From: Helicobacteraceae bacterium
GTDB taxonomy: Bacteria; Campylobacterota; Campylobacteria; Campylobacterales; SZUA-545
Assembly: GCA_011390075.1 (NCBI GenBank)
Contig: JAABTA010000037.1
Span: 1-7,657, forward strand
Length of the DNA: 7,657 nt
Reading direction: 5' to 3'
Shown: one piece after another, positions 1 through 6,721 of the stretch
Position numbering within the stretch: position 1 is the stretch's first letter
Layout: each line of letters starts with the position of its first letter
Made by a program: the position numbers and the translations under genes
The notes under the pieces: generated by a model
Databases searched by the model: none
What the model saw: the letters and a program-made list of their open reading frames with translations, nothing else
What the model was told of the DNA's origin: nothing

Positions 1-597
1 CTCCAAAGCTTCGTGTATTTCGACTTGTGGATTTTGAGTGTGAGTGTGAGGGTGGGTGTTGATGTTGGTTTGAGTATGAGGCTCAGGCTCCTTTGATGGG
101 GCAGGCTTTTTGCTTGTATATAGACGAAAAAAATTAAGCATGCTTTGTGTTTTTGAGGGGGTTTTTGTTTTGAGATTATGCAACTTTTGAGGCTTTAGCT
201 GTGGCAAATGAGAGGTTAGCTCCTCTTTTGGTATCTGCCTAGCCTCTTCTTTGAGTTTATCAATTATCTTGACTTTCTCTCTCATATCATCTATCAAGTT
301 TCTATTAGAGTTTCGTATATCTTTTTTATAAGTTACTGTTGGAGAGTGGATTTTTTTTTGAATAAATACCTCGAGCATCACAACCAAAAAGAGCAGTTGC
401 ACCATAAAAAAGAGAGCAAAATTAGCTGTGCTAGCAAGCAACTCCTCGGGTAAGAAAAATTGCGATGGCATCAAGGATATTGCAGGGTTTTGCGCTTTTA
501 AAGAGTAGTATTCAAAAAAAAATGCCCCTAAAAGTGGCACTGAGAGAGCAAAAGTACTCATCATAAAGATAGAGAGCTTAATATTTCTTACAACCAT
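1..597 (-). CDS. Two-helix membrane protein of unknown function (C-terminus beyond window edge)
   Basis: An open frame runs from ATG at 597 to base 1 with no stop, giving 199 visible residues; the C-terminus lies outside the window. The start is supported by AAAGGA (604-609, minus strand) six bases upstream. Two hydrophobic segments are visible, at about residues 7-28 and 56-79, joined by a short loop containing PxxFxxP. A Lys/Arg/Glu-rich stretch with coiled-coil character follows (about 90-125), then a Lys/Pro/Ser-rich linker, then a Pro/His/Thr-rich stretch (about 165-192) with alternating His-Thr dipeptides. After two membrane helices, most of the protein is probably cytoplasmic, since the flanks are strongly basic. 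I do not recognise the family and assign no function. It is transcribed divergently from the chemoreceptor pair, so a functional link is possible but unproven. The reading frame is convincing because of its length, ribosome site and sensible membrane pattern. Confidence 0.8.
   Translation of the reverse strand, partial: MVVRNIKLSIFMMSTFALSVPLLGAFFFEYYSLKAQNPAISLMPSQFFLPEELLASTANFALFFMVQLLFLVVMLEVFIQKKIHSPTVTYKKDIRNSNRNLIDDMREKVKIIDKLKEEARQIPKEELTSHLPQLKPQKLHNLKTKTPSKTQSMLNFFRLYTSKKPAPSKEPEPHTQTNINTHPHTHTQNPQVEIHEALE
35..82. repeat. Degenerate hexamer repeat (TGAGTG-like, about 8 units)
   Basis: Consecutive six-base units on the plus strand read TGAGTG, TGAGTG, TGAGGG, TGGGTG, TTGATG, TTGGTT, TGAGTA, TGAGGC. 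On the coding (minus) strand they give the His/Thr/Asn/Pro-rich stretch with the HTHTQ motif near residue 185 of the partial membrane protein. Because the period is a multiple of three, unit gain or loss would change linker length without breaking the frame. The repeat is short and decayed, so it may simply reflect a low-complexity linker. Confidence 0.5.
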
Positions 598-603
598 AGC
601 AAA

Positions 604-625
604 TCCTTTAATGTTGTGATATTAT
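604..625. promoter_or_regulatory. Divergent promoter region with overlapping -10-like elements
   Basis: The 70 bases between the divergent starts (597 and 668) contain TATTAT at 620-625 on the plus strand. On the minus strand TAATAT is read from the overlapping bases 619-624. Each would place a transcript start upstream of its own ribosome site: AGGAG at 658-662 for the plus gene and AAAGGA at 604-609 for the minus gene. No clear -35 box is seen, as is usual for the housekeeping sigma factor of Campylobacterota. Assignment rests on spacing and base content only. Confidence 0.4.
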
Positions 626-632
626 TACACTT

Positions 633-649
633 GGGCTAAGGCGCCCTTA
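633..649 (+). promoter_or_regulatory. Small inverted repeats in the leader of the PAS/chemoreceptor operon
   Basis: TAAGG-CGC-CCTTA (637-649) is a perfect five-base inverted repeat. The overlapping GGGC (633-636) and GCCC (643-646) could form a mutually exclusive GC stem with a six-base loop. The element lies between the predicted -10 (620-625) and the ribosome site (658-662), so it could be an operator or a small leader hairpin. It may also be chance, because the arms are short. Confidence 0.25.
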
Positions 650-667
650 TGCAACCTAGGAGAACAT

Positions 668-1153
668 ATGGCAACAGAAAAAACATTTTCCCCAGATGAG
701 ATGATAGTCTCCAAGACTGACTTAAAAGGTAATATCGTCTATGGGAATAAACTTTTTATAGAAATGAGCGAATATAGCGAGGGGGAGTTACTTGGAAAAC
801 CTCATAATATCATCAGACACCCTGATATGCCAGCGGTAATTTTTAAATACTTATGGAGCACAATTTCCCAAGGAGACGAGGTCAACGCCTATGTTGTAAA
901 TCGCTCAAAATATGGCAACTACTACTGGGTATTTGCAAATGTAACACCATCATTTAACCACGACCACAAAATTATCGGCTACCACAGCGCTCGGAGAAAA
1001 CCAAAAAAAGAGTCTGTTGAGGCGATTAAACCAATTTATAAAACCCTGCTACAAAGCGAAAAGAGTGGTGGTTTAGAAAAAAGCCTAGAAGTGCTTACGA
1101 ATTTACTAGAGAAAGAAGGAGTGACTTATGAAGAATTTATCTTCAATGTATAA
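668..1153 (+). CDS. cetB: Aer/CetB-like PAS redox sensor protein
   Basis: This 161-residue soluble protein is almost entirely one PAS domain of the Aer type (about residues 8-110), followed by a helical tail. It matches the E. coli Aer sensor closely. The TDLKGNI strand, SEYSEGELLGKPHN and the motif IIRHPDMP (Arg50, His51, Asp53) correspond to the Aer Arg57/His58/Asp60 region needed for FAD binding. The NRSKYGNYYWVFANVTP strand pair and the end of the PAS core, IIGYHSARRKP, also match. The tail EAIKPIYKTLL matches Aer's AAVEPLYKAL linker. There is no membrane or signalling domain, unlike Aer. The size and arrangement resemble C. jejuni CetB, which works with the transducer CetA in energy taxis. 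FAD binding is inferred from the motif. ATG at 668 has AGGAG at 658-662, five bases upstream. The gene overlaps the following chemoreceptor gene by 26 bases, so the two are surely cotranscribed and probably translationally coupled. The gene symbol indicates similarity, not proven orthology. Confidence 0.9.
   Translation: MATEKTFSPDEMIVSKTDLKGNIVYGNKLFIEMSEYSEGELLGKPHNIIRHPDMPAVIFKYLWSTISQGDEVNAYVVNRSKYGNYYWVFANVTPSFNHDHKIIGYHSARRKPKKESVEAIKPIYKTLLQSEKSGGLEKSLEVLTNLLEKEGVTYEEFIFNV
1116..1121 (+). promoter_or_regulatory. Ribosome binding site fixing the chemoreceptor start inside the PAS gene
   Basis: AAGGAG lies six bases before ATG 1128, inside the 3' end of the PAS gene. This strong site favours ATG 1128 over the later in-frame ATG at 1146 and implies translation coupled to the upstream gene. 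Confidence 0.8.
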
Positions 1154-2570
1154 AGTGCTCTATGCCAATTATGCCCATATTGTGGTTGTCACACTTAATA
1201 TTCTCGTTTTCTCAATCTTAAGTGGGTTTAATCTTCTATTTATTGTTTTTAGCTCTCTTAATATCTTTATCGCCCTGTTTGCCTACAGACACATCCGTAT
1301 CACCCAAAGAAGTGTCAAGGAGACAGCCACCACTGTAAAAGCAGCCATTGGAGGCAATTTTGAAAAACGAGAGACAAGGATAGAGGGGGGAGGTTTTTTA
1401 GAGGAGATGTCATGGAATGTGAATAACCTCCTTGATCAAATAGAGGTCTTTACAAGAGAGATTAATACAGCTGTCGAGTATGCCAGTAATAATAAATTTT
1501 TTAGAAGGGTTGATCCTCTAGGGCTTAATCCTGTATTTGCCAGAAGCGCCGTACAGATAAACAGAGCCATCGACGCCCTCGAGAGTGAGCACAATAGAAC
1601 CCAGCAAGATATCTTCTCTTCTAATTTAAGCAAGGTAGGCAAACCTCTTGCAGAGAGCTTTCAGATTATTCAAAGCCAGATGGTAGATATGTCTCAAACA
1701 ATTAATCAAGTGCGCCAAACCATTGAGAGCAACTCTTCGCTCTCTTCACAGAGCCAAGAGAAGATCTCTGAAGTAGTAGAGAAATTGACAAGCCTAAGCG
1801 AATTTATTGCCCACAACGAAAATTTTGCCGAGACCCTTACAACCCGCTCTGACGAGATTAACTCAGTAGTTTCTCTGATTAAAGATATTGCCGAACAGAC
1901 CAATCTACTAGCTCTTAACGCTGCCATAGAGGCAGCAAGAGCAGGAGATCACGGCAGAGGTTTTGCCGTTGTGGCAGACGAGGTGCGAAAACTAGCTGAG
2001 CGGACACAAAAGTCCACCTCTGAGATCTCCATCTCTATTCAGTCCTTGCAGCAAGAGACAGGGGAGATTACAGAAAATGCTAAAAAGATGAGCGATATCT
2101 CTCAAGCTGCTGTTGATGAGATCTCCAATTTTGAGAAAACCCTTGTTAATCTTACAGATAATGCCAATCGTGTCGCCAAAGAGAGTGGCAAGCTAGAGGA
2201 TAAGACTTTTACAGTTTTAGCAAAAATGGATCACATTATCTTTAAAAACAGAACCTTTAGCGCTATCGTACGCAAAGACAACGACACAGAGATCCCAGAT
2301 CACCACAACTGCCGTTTAGGTGAGTGGTACTCTCATCTTGGCAAAGAGAGGTTTGGTATGACACAAGCCTTTAAAAACCTAGAGACACCTCACAAAAAAA
2401 TTCATGACGATATTTTTAAATCTATGGAACTTGTTGTCAGTGACAGAAAATTTGAAGAGGTGCAAAACGAGATTTTAGAAAACTTTAAAGAGATGGAGAT
2501 CTCGAGTGAGGAGCTCTTTCATCTTCTTGATGAGATGCTAGAGGAGAAATACTCTGTTGTTGTCAAATAG
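1128..2570 (+). CDS. Membrane-hairpin methyl-accepting chemotaxis transducer with C-terminal CZB domain (CetA-like)
   Basis: A 480-residue chemoreceptor. Two hydrophobic segments at about residues 14-32 and 36-54 are joined by a very short loop (SGFN), so there is no periplasmic ligand domain. A HAMP-like region follows (about 55-110), then a second HAMP-like/helical region (about 110-155). The MCP signalling domain has its tip near residues 255-293 (EQTNLLALNAAIEAARAG, then GRGFAVVADEVRKLAERT), which contacts CheA and CheW. The C-terminus is a chemoreceptor zinc-binding (CZB) domain with the full 3His/1Cys ligand set: His369, Cys395 (HNCRLGEWY), His422 and His426 (PHKKIH). CZB domains bind zinc and are linked in other bacteria to zinc or hypochlorite sensing; that role here is inferred. 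With no periplasmic sensor, the input probably comes from the overlapping upstream PAS protein, as in C. jejuni CetA/CetB, plus its own CZB domain. No NWETF-like CheR tether is present at the C-terminus. Confidence 0.93.
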   Translation: MKNLSSMYKVLYANYAHIVVVTLNILVFSILSGFNLLFIVFSSLNIFIALFAYRHIRITQRSVKETATTVKAAIGGNFEKRETRIEGGGFLEEMSWNVNNLLDQIEVFTREINTAVEYASNNKFFRRVDPLGLNPVFARSAVQINRAIDALESEHNRTQQDIFSSNLSKVGKPLAESFQIIQSQMVDMSQTINQVRQTIESNSSLSSQSQEKISEVVEKLTSLSEFIAHNENFAETLTTRSDEINSVVSLIKDIAEQTNLLALNAAIEAARAGDHGRGFAVVADEVRKLAERTQKSTSEISISIQSLQQETGEITENAKKMSDISQAAVDEISNFEKTLVNLTDNANRVAKESGKLEDKTFTVLAKMDHIIFKNRTFSAIVRKDNDTEIPDHHNCRLGEWYSHLGKERFGMTQAFKNLETPHKKIHDDIFKSMELVVSDRKFEEVQNEILENFKEMEISSEELFHLLDEMLEEKYSVVVK

Positions 2571-2601
2571 ATATATTTTTTTCATCTCATGAGACAAATG
2601 G

Positions 2602-2607
2602 TAAAAT
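2602..2607 (+). promoter_or_regulatory. -10-like TAAAAT immediately before the uvrD start
   Basis: TAAAAT at 2602-2607 is separated from ATG 2613 by only five bases (AGATT). A transcript initiated here would begin at or within a base or two of the start codon. A perfect ten-base palindrome, TCTCATGAGA, lies just upstream at 2585-2594. No purine-rich ribosome site is visible in 2595-2612. The helicase may instead be read from the upstream operon. Confidence 0.4.
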
Positions 2608-2612
2608 AGATT

Positions 2613-4688
2613 ATGAAATTTTTAAATGAGCTCAATCCGGCACAAAAAGATGCCGCAACTACCATTGAAGGTCCAGTGCTTATCCTAGCAGGGGCAGGAA
2701 CAGGCAAAACCAAAACCATTACCAACCGTTTAGCCTATCTTTTGGCAAATGGTATTCCTCCAGACAGTACCCTCACCCTCACCTTTACCAACAAAGCTTC
2801 CAAAGAGATGAGACAGAGGGCCATGAGCCTTATTGAAAAAGAGAATATTCCCATCGCATTTCCACCTAAGCTTTTTACCTTTCATAAGTTTGGTCTGCTC
2901 TTTTTAAGACAACATATTTTAAGGCTTAATAGAAATAATAATTTTCTTATTATAGATACCGATGATAAAAAAAGAATTATCAAACAATTTTTAGAGAGTG
3001 ATGATTTTAATCAAGGTTTTGCTGCCAAAGAGGTGAGCTATTTTAAAAACCACCTACTCACCCCCGAAGAGATTGCTAAAGAGGCTAGCTCCCTAGGGAT
3101 AGACCAGCAAAAAATCTACGCTCAAATTGCCAATATCTATCAAAAATACCAAAACTATCTAGAGATCAACAACCTTGTAGATTTTGACGATCTCTTAAAG
3201 CTTCCTTTTGAGATCTTAAGAGACAACGAAGATCTCAAAAATGAACTCAGCCAAAAATACCAATACATTATGATTGACGAGTTTCAAGACACCAACGAAC
3301 TGCAGTTTAGACTTTTAAAACTTCTGTGCGCTACCCATAACAACCTCTGTGTTGTTGGGGATGACGACCAAAGCATCTATGGTTGGCGTGGGGCAAATAT
3401 TAAAAACATCTTAGAGTTTGATACTCTTTTTGAGAACACAAAAGTAGTCAAGCTAGAGGAGAACTATCGCTCCACAGAAAAGATCTTAGAGTGCGCCAAC
3501 CAGCTCATCTCTCACAACAAAAACCGTCACCAAAAAGTGCTCAAAGCTACCCACAAGCATGGCAAAGAGATAGGATTTGATGAGTATTTTGACGAAAAAC
3601 AAGAAGCAGAAACTATTGCCCAAATGGTACAAAAACTGATTGATAGTGGAGTCAGGCACGCAGAAATTGCTATTTTATACCGCATTAACGCCCTTTCTCG
3701 CTCTATTGAAGAGGGGCTTTTACGAAGAGGGATTAATTTTAATATTATTGATAGTGTGCGGTTTTATGAAAGAATGGAGGTCAAAGACGCCATTAGTTAT
3801 TTTCGCGCTATTGTCAATCCCCATGATGACTTCTCTTTAAAACGAATTATTAACAAACCCAAAAGAGGCATTGGCAAAACCACTGTAGAAAAGCTAGAGA
3901 CAAAGGCTCAAGAACTACAAAAATCGATGTTTGAGATTATCTATAATAGCCCAAGCGAAGACCTTATCGCTTTAGTTGGCAAAAAAAATGAAAAAACCCT
4001 CAAAGAGTTCTCCAAGACCCTTTTGGATCTCAAAAGCAATACCCACATTGATATCGAAGATTTTATCGAAGAGTTTGAAAAAAAAGTGAATATTAGAGAT
4101 TTTTATGGAACCTCTAAAGAGGAGGAGCGGGCTTTAAATATTGATGAACTTTACGGCGCAATAGTTGATCACATCCGCCTCTATCCCGATCATGAAATTG
4201 AGGAGTTTTTAAACGACATAGCTTTGCAAAGCGATCAGGACAAAATGGGCATCGATCAGGTCAACCTCATGACAATCCACGCCGCTAAGGGTTTGGAGTT
4301 TGAGCATGTGTTTGTTATTGGCCTTGAGGAGGGGTTTTTTCCTGTCATAGGTGAGACAACCGACATGGAAGAGGAGAGAAGACTTGGCTATGTTGCCTTT
4401 ACAAGAGCCAAAAAAGAGCTAAGCCTTAGCAGTGTGAAAAGCCGTTTTTTTAGAGGCAAACGAAAAGAGATGAACAAAAGTAGATTTTTAGCAGAGAGTG
4501 GGATAGTCAAAGGTGGCTTTAGCGTGGAAGACAAATCCCCATTTAAAAAAGGTGATCTGGTCAAACACAAGATCTTTGGCATGGGCAGAGTTATTGGAGC
4601 CAACAAAGCAGGTCAAGACTATAAACTCAAAATCAATTTTGGTGGGAGCCAAAAGGAGATTCTTAGTGATTTTGTGGAAAAAATCTAA
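2613..4688 (+). CDS. uvrD: ATP-dependent DNA helicase, UvrD/PcrA/Rep family
   Basis: This 691-residue superfamily 1A 3'-5' helicase is complete. Motifs in order are: Q motif LNPAQKDA (Gln11), Walker A AGAGTGKT (26-33), motif Ia LTFTNKASKEM, Walker B MIDEFQDT (220-227), motif III VVGDDDQSIYGWRGA (247-261), motif IV LEENYRST (near 285), motif V VNLMTIHAAKGLEFE (550-564) and motif VI EEERRLGYVAFTRAKKEL (586-603). The last 50 residues (FKKGDLVKHKIFGMGRV onward) form the Tudor-like tail that contacts RNA polymerase in PcrA/UvrD. The enzyme unwinds DNA in nucleotide excision repair, replication restart and removal of stalled polymerase. Its length is near the usual 650-730 residues. UvrD, PcrA and Rep cannot be separated from sequence alone here, though the C-terminal tail favours UvrD/PcrA over Rep. 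The gene lies 42 bases after the chemoreceptor gene on the same strand and has no obvious ribosome site. It converges with the channel gene across 13 bases. Confidence 0.96.
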   Translation: MKFLNELNPAQKDAATTIEGPVLILAGAGTGKTKTITNRLAYLLANGIPPDSTLTLTFTNKASKEMRQRAMSLIEKENIPIAFPPKLFTFHKFGLLFLRQHILRLNRNNNFLIIDTDDKKRIIKQFLESDDFNQGFAAKEVSYFKNHLLTPEEIAKEASSLGIDQQKIYAQIANIYQKYQNYLEINNLVDFDDLLKLPFEILRDNEDLKNELSQKYQYIMIDEFQDTNELQFRLLKLLCATHNNLCVVGDDDQSIYGWRGANIKNILEFDTLFENTKVVKLEENYRSTEKILECANQLISHNKNRHQKVLKATHKHGKEIGFDEYFDEKQEAETIAQMVQKLIDSGVRHAEIAILYRINALSRSIEEGLLRRGINFNIIDSVRFYERMEVKDAISYFRAIVNPHDDFSLKRIINKPKRGIGKTTVEKLETKAQELQKSMFEIIYNSPSEDLIALVGKKNEKTLKEFSKTLLDLKSNTHIDIEDFIEEFEKKVNIRDFYGTSKEEERALNIDELYGAIVDHIRLYPDHEIEEFLNDIALQSDQDKMGIDQVNLMTIHAAKGLEFEHVFVIGLEEGFFPVIGETTDMEEERRLGYVAFTRAKKELSLSSVKSRFFRGKRKEMNKSRFLAESGIVKGGFSVEDKSPFKKGDLVKHKIFGMGRVIGANKAGQDYKLKINFGGSQKEILSDFVEKI

Positions 4689-4701
4689 ACCTAAAGTATC
4701 C

Positions 4702-6147
4702 CTAAAAGAAGAAATTCTTAATTTTTTTAACAAAACTATTAATCTTCTCATCTAGCTCACCTTCTTTATTGTCGCTACTATTTATATTCTTTAATGTACT
4801 TTGATTATTAAGCTCCCTCTGTGCCAGTGCACTGCTCAAAATATCTACTACTTTTTGATTAGCCTCAAATAGCTCTTTCATGGCTTCTTTAGAGATCTCA
4901 CCTACTACAGATTCTCTTTTCGCTCTAATTGTGGCTGATCTCTTCTCTCCTGTCAGTAGAGACTTCTCACCAAAAAAACTTCCAGGGGATATAAAACCAA
5001 CTTTTACCTCCTCATCTGCATTAGTCACCCAAACCTCAAAAAGTCCTTCAATAACTATATACATAGAGTCCCCGTCCTCTTGCTCTTTTACAATAGCCTC
5101 TTGAGCCTCGATAGTCTTAATCTTGATGTTTCTAGCTAATAGCTCTAAATCCTCTTTATGTAGCATTTTAAACAGTGAGAGTTTCTCCAGTAGTGGCACC
5201 ATGTCTTTGTTTGCTTCCCAGCCTAACTGCTTTATTGGAATATCTGCATTAAACACATCTTGCTTTGGATATGCCGGGAAGATACCTGCTTGCTTGAGAT
5301 GATTGAGTACATACTGCAAGCAAAGGTCATTTGCTTTGGATGGGGATGTCTCAACAGGATTGATAAAATATTTGATTTTATAAGAGACCCCTGTTTCTGT
5401 AATTCTATACACCTTAACTTTTGGTGGCTTTGGGGAAACTAATAAAACATTATTTATGACAGCCTCCTCTAAAGCAGCATCAATAATTCTCAATATTTTT
5501 TTTGTATCTTCGGCAAAGTCTATGACAACAATTTGGTCAAATCTAGATGAAGGATTTGGCATTGAAAAGTTTGTAAGCAAGGTGTTTGTTAAGTAGGAGT
5601 TAGGGATTACAACCACATTATTTGAACTAGTCTTAAGCCTTGTAGTCCTCCAGTTTGTCTCAACTACCTGCCCTATATAGTTACCCATTCTTGTATGGCA
5701 ATTTATCCAATCTCCAATCCTAAAAGGTTTTTCTAGATTAATAGCCAAACCTGAAAAAGTATCAAGAATAAGGTTTTTTAGAGCAAATCCCAAAACCAGC
5801 CCTAGTGCCCCAGAAGCTGCCAGAAGCGTGTTGACAGGATAACCATAGACATTATGCAACAGTCCAGAACACACGACAATAAAAAGAAAAAATGAGCTCA
5901 ACTGCACCAATAGTCTTGGTGGTTCTTTTGTGATCTCGTTGGCAGTGAGTTTATACCAAAAAATATTATTGACTAAAAGATTGACAATATACCCAACATT
6001 TAGCCAAACAACAGATAAAACCCCTTTAATTAAATGCTCTTTTATTGCCTGAGGCAATAAAAACTCAAGGAAAGAACTATATAGTCCATACAGAATAACT
6101 GAAAAAACTATTAAAAACAAAAGGGAGTAGATTATCTTTTTTTTCAC
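4702..6147 (-). CDS. MscS-family channel with cyclic nucleotide-binding domain (bCNG type)
   Basis: This 481-residue inner-membrane channel has hydrophobic helices at about residues 5-27, 42-62 and 80-98, and the pore-lining helix at about 105-130 (LAASGALGLVLGFALKN). The MscS beta domain follows (about 130-200, LEKPFRIGDWI and the PNSYLTN motif), then the alpha/beta vestibule (about 205-290). A cyclic nucleotide-binding domain spans about 320-440; its phosphate-binding cassette (391-407) keeps Gly393, Glu394 and Arg403 within FFGEKSLLTGEKRSATI. The domain order matches bacterial cyclic nucleotide-gated channels of the MscS superfamily, which are gated by ligand and respond poorly to tension. 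Ligand identity (cAMP or cGMP) is not shown. The start is GTG at 6147, directly after an in-frame TAG, so no earlier start exists; the ribosome site is poor. The gene lies 61 bases after the exosortase gene on the same strand. That gap shows only A/T-rich -10-like tracts and no clear terminator, so the channel may belong to the same transcript. Confidence 0.92.
   Translation of the reverse strand: MKKKIIYSLLFLIVFSVILYGLYSSFLEFLLPQAIKEHLIKGVLSVVWLNVGYIVNLLVNNIFWYKLTANEITKEPPRLLVQLSSFFLFIVVCSGLLHNVYGYPVNTLLAASGALGLVLGFALKNLILDTFSGLAINLEKPFRIGDWINCHTRMGNYIGQVVETNWRTTRLKTSSNNVVVIPNSYLTNTLLTNFSMPNPSSRFDQIVVIDFAEDTKKILRIIDAALEEAVINNVLLVSPKPPKVKVYRITETGVSYKIKYFINPVETSPSKANDLCLQYVLNHLKQAGIFPAYPKQDVFNADIPIKQLGWEANKDMVPLLEKLSLFKMLHKEDLELLARNIKIKTIEAQEAIVKEQEDGDSMYIVIEGLFEVWVTNADEEVKVGFISPGSFFGEKSLLTGEKRSATIRAKRESVVGEISKEAMKELFEANQKVVDILSSALAQRELNNQSTLKNINSSDNKEGELDEKINSFVKKIKNFFF
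4706..4728 (+). terminator. Weak intrinsic terminator downstream of uvrD
   Basis: AAGAA (4706-4710), loop GAAA and TTCTT (4715-4719) form a five-pair stem with a GNRA-type loop, followed after AA by seven T residues (4722-4728). It starts 18 bases after the helicase stop and lies within the last codons of the convergent channel gene. The stem is A/T-rich with a single G-C pair, so termination would be weak at best. Confidence 0.3.
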
Positions 6148-6208
6148 CTATAAATCTGCTTTTCCATAAAATAACAAAATAGCTCTTTGGCTAAACCGGC
6201 TCTCTGAA

Positions 6209-6718
6209 TCAATCTCTACTCCCCACTCGTTGCAGAGCACAACCTGTTGCTTGGCTTTCGGCTTTTGAGGTAAAGACAAAAAACATCAAAATAGCGATAA
6301 ATATCATAATATCTTGAGTGACATAGTCGTGGAGAAAATGGAAGTATTCATCCATAAAAACCATACCATGAGCCAACAACACTATTCTTATAAGGTTAAG
6401 AATAGAGAGGTAGACAATGCCTTTAAGTAGCCACTCTAGTTTAGTTTTCCATGGTGAGTCGTATGCCAGTACTCCAGCTGTAAAGATGAGTATTGCCTCC
6501 AAGCCATTGCACCCAAAAGCCACTCGCAAGGTTGCTGGAGGCATAATAATATCAATGCCCCACTGTACAGCTGTTATTCCTGTGAGGTTAATAAGTGGCA
6601 CAGCAATAGTATTTAGGGCATTAGTGTAGATAAACTGCAGATCTATGGCTTGCTGATAGACAAAGATAAGATAAAAAGCAACCATAAAAAGGAGAAAAAG
6701 CGCTGTAAATTTTATCAC
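6209..6718 (-). CDS. xrtH: Compact exosortase, XrtH-like, with the full Cys/Arg/His triad
   Basis: This 169-residue polytopic inner-membrane cysteine transpeptidase has hydrophobic segments throughout. The three exosortase/archaeosortase signature sites are present: Cys70 in FGCNGLEA, Arg111 in LNLIRIVLLAHG and His130 in FHFLHDYV. It should cleave the C-terminal sorting tail of exported proteins and transfer them to an unknown surface carrier, often part of exopolysaccharide or an outer-membrane anchor. Size and motifs fit the small XrtH class better than EpsH/XrtA, which is usually fused or longer; the class is inferred. The start is GTG at 6718. It lies one codon (GCA) after the TAA of the upstream gene and in the same frame, so no earlier start is possible. 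The ribosome site is weak, which suggests coupling to upstream translation. The adjacent upstream gene encodes a protein with a sorting-type C-terminus and is the probable substrate. Confidence 0.88.
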   Translation of the reverse strand: MIKFTALFLLFMVAFYLIFVYQQAIDLQFIYTNALNTIAVPLINLTGITAVQWGIDIIMPPATLRVAFGCNGLEAILIFTAGVLAYDSPWKTKLEWLLKGIVYLSILNLIRIVLLAHGMVFMDEYFHFLHDYVTQDIMIFIAILMFFVFTSKAESQATGCALQRVGSRD

Positions 6719-6721
6719 TGC

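Noticed and set aside
35..82. CRISPR-like or regulatory array from the short repeats
   Set aside because: Units are contiguous six-mers with no spacers and lie within a coding frame.
598..667. Sigma-54 promoter for the chemoreceptor operon
   Set aside because: No TGGCAC-N5-TTGC-like pair is present in the spacer.
4388..4751. Two minus-strand frames opposite the uvrD 3' end
   Set aside because: Both lie opposite conserved helicase motif VI and tail codons and lack ribosome sites.
4513..4755. Plus-strand 80-codon frame spanning the uvrD/channel junction
   Set aside because: It overlaps the conserved Tudor-like end of the helicase in another frame and resembles no family; it is a shadow.
6148..6208. 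Terminator or strong promoter between exosortase and channel genes
   Set aside because: There are only A/T-rich tracts and a repeated GCTCT; no stem longer than a few pairs and no clear -10/-35 pair could be supported.
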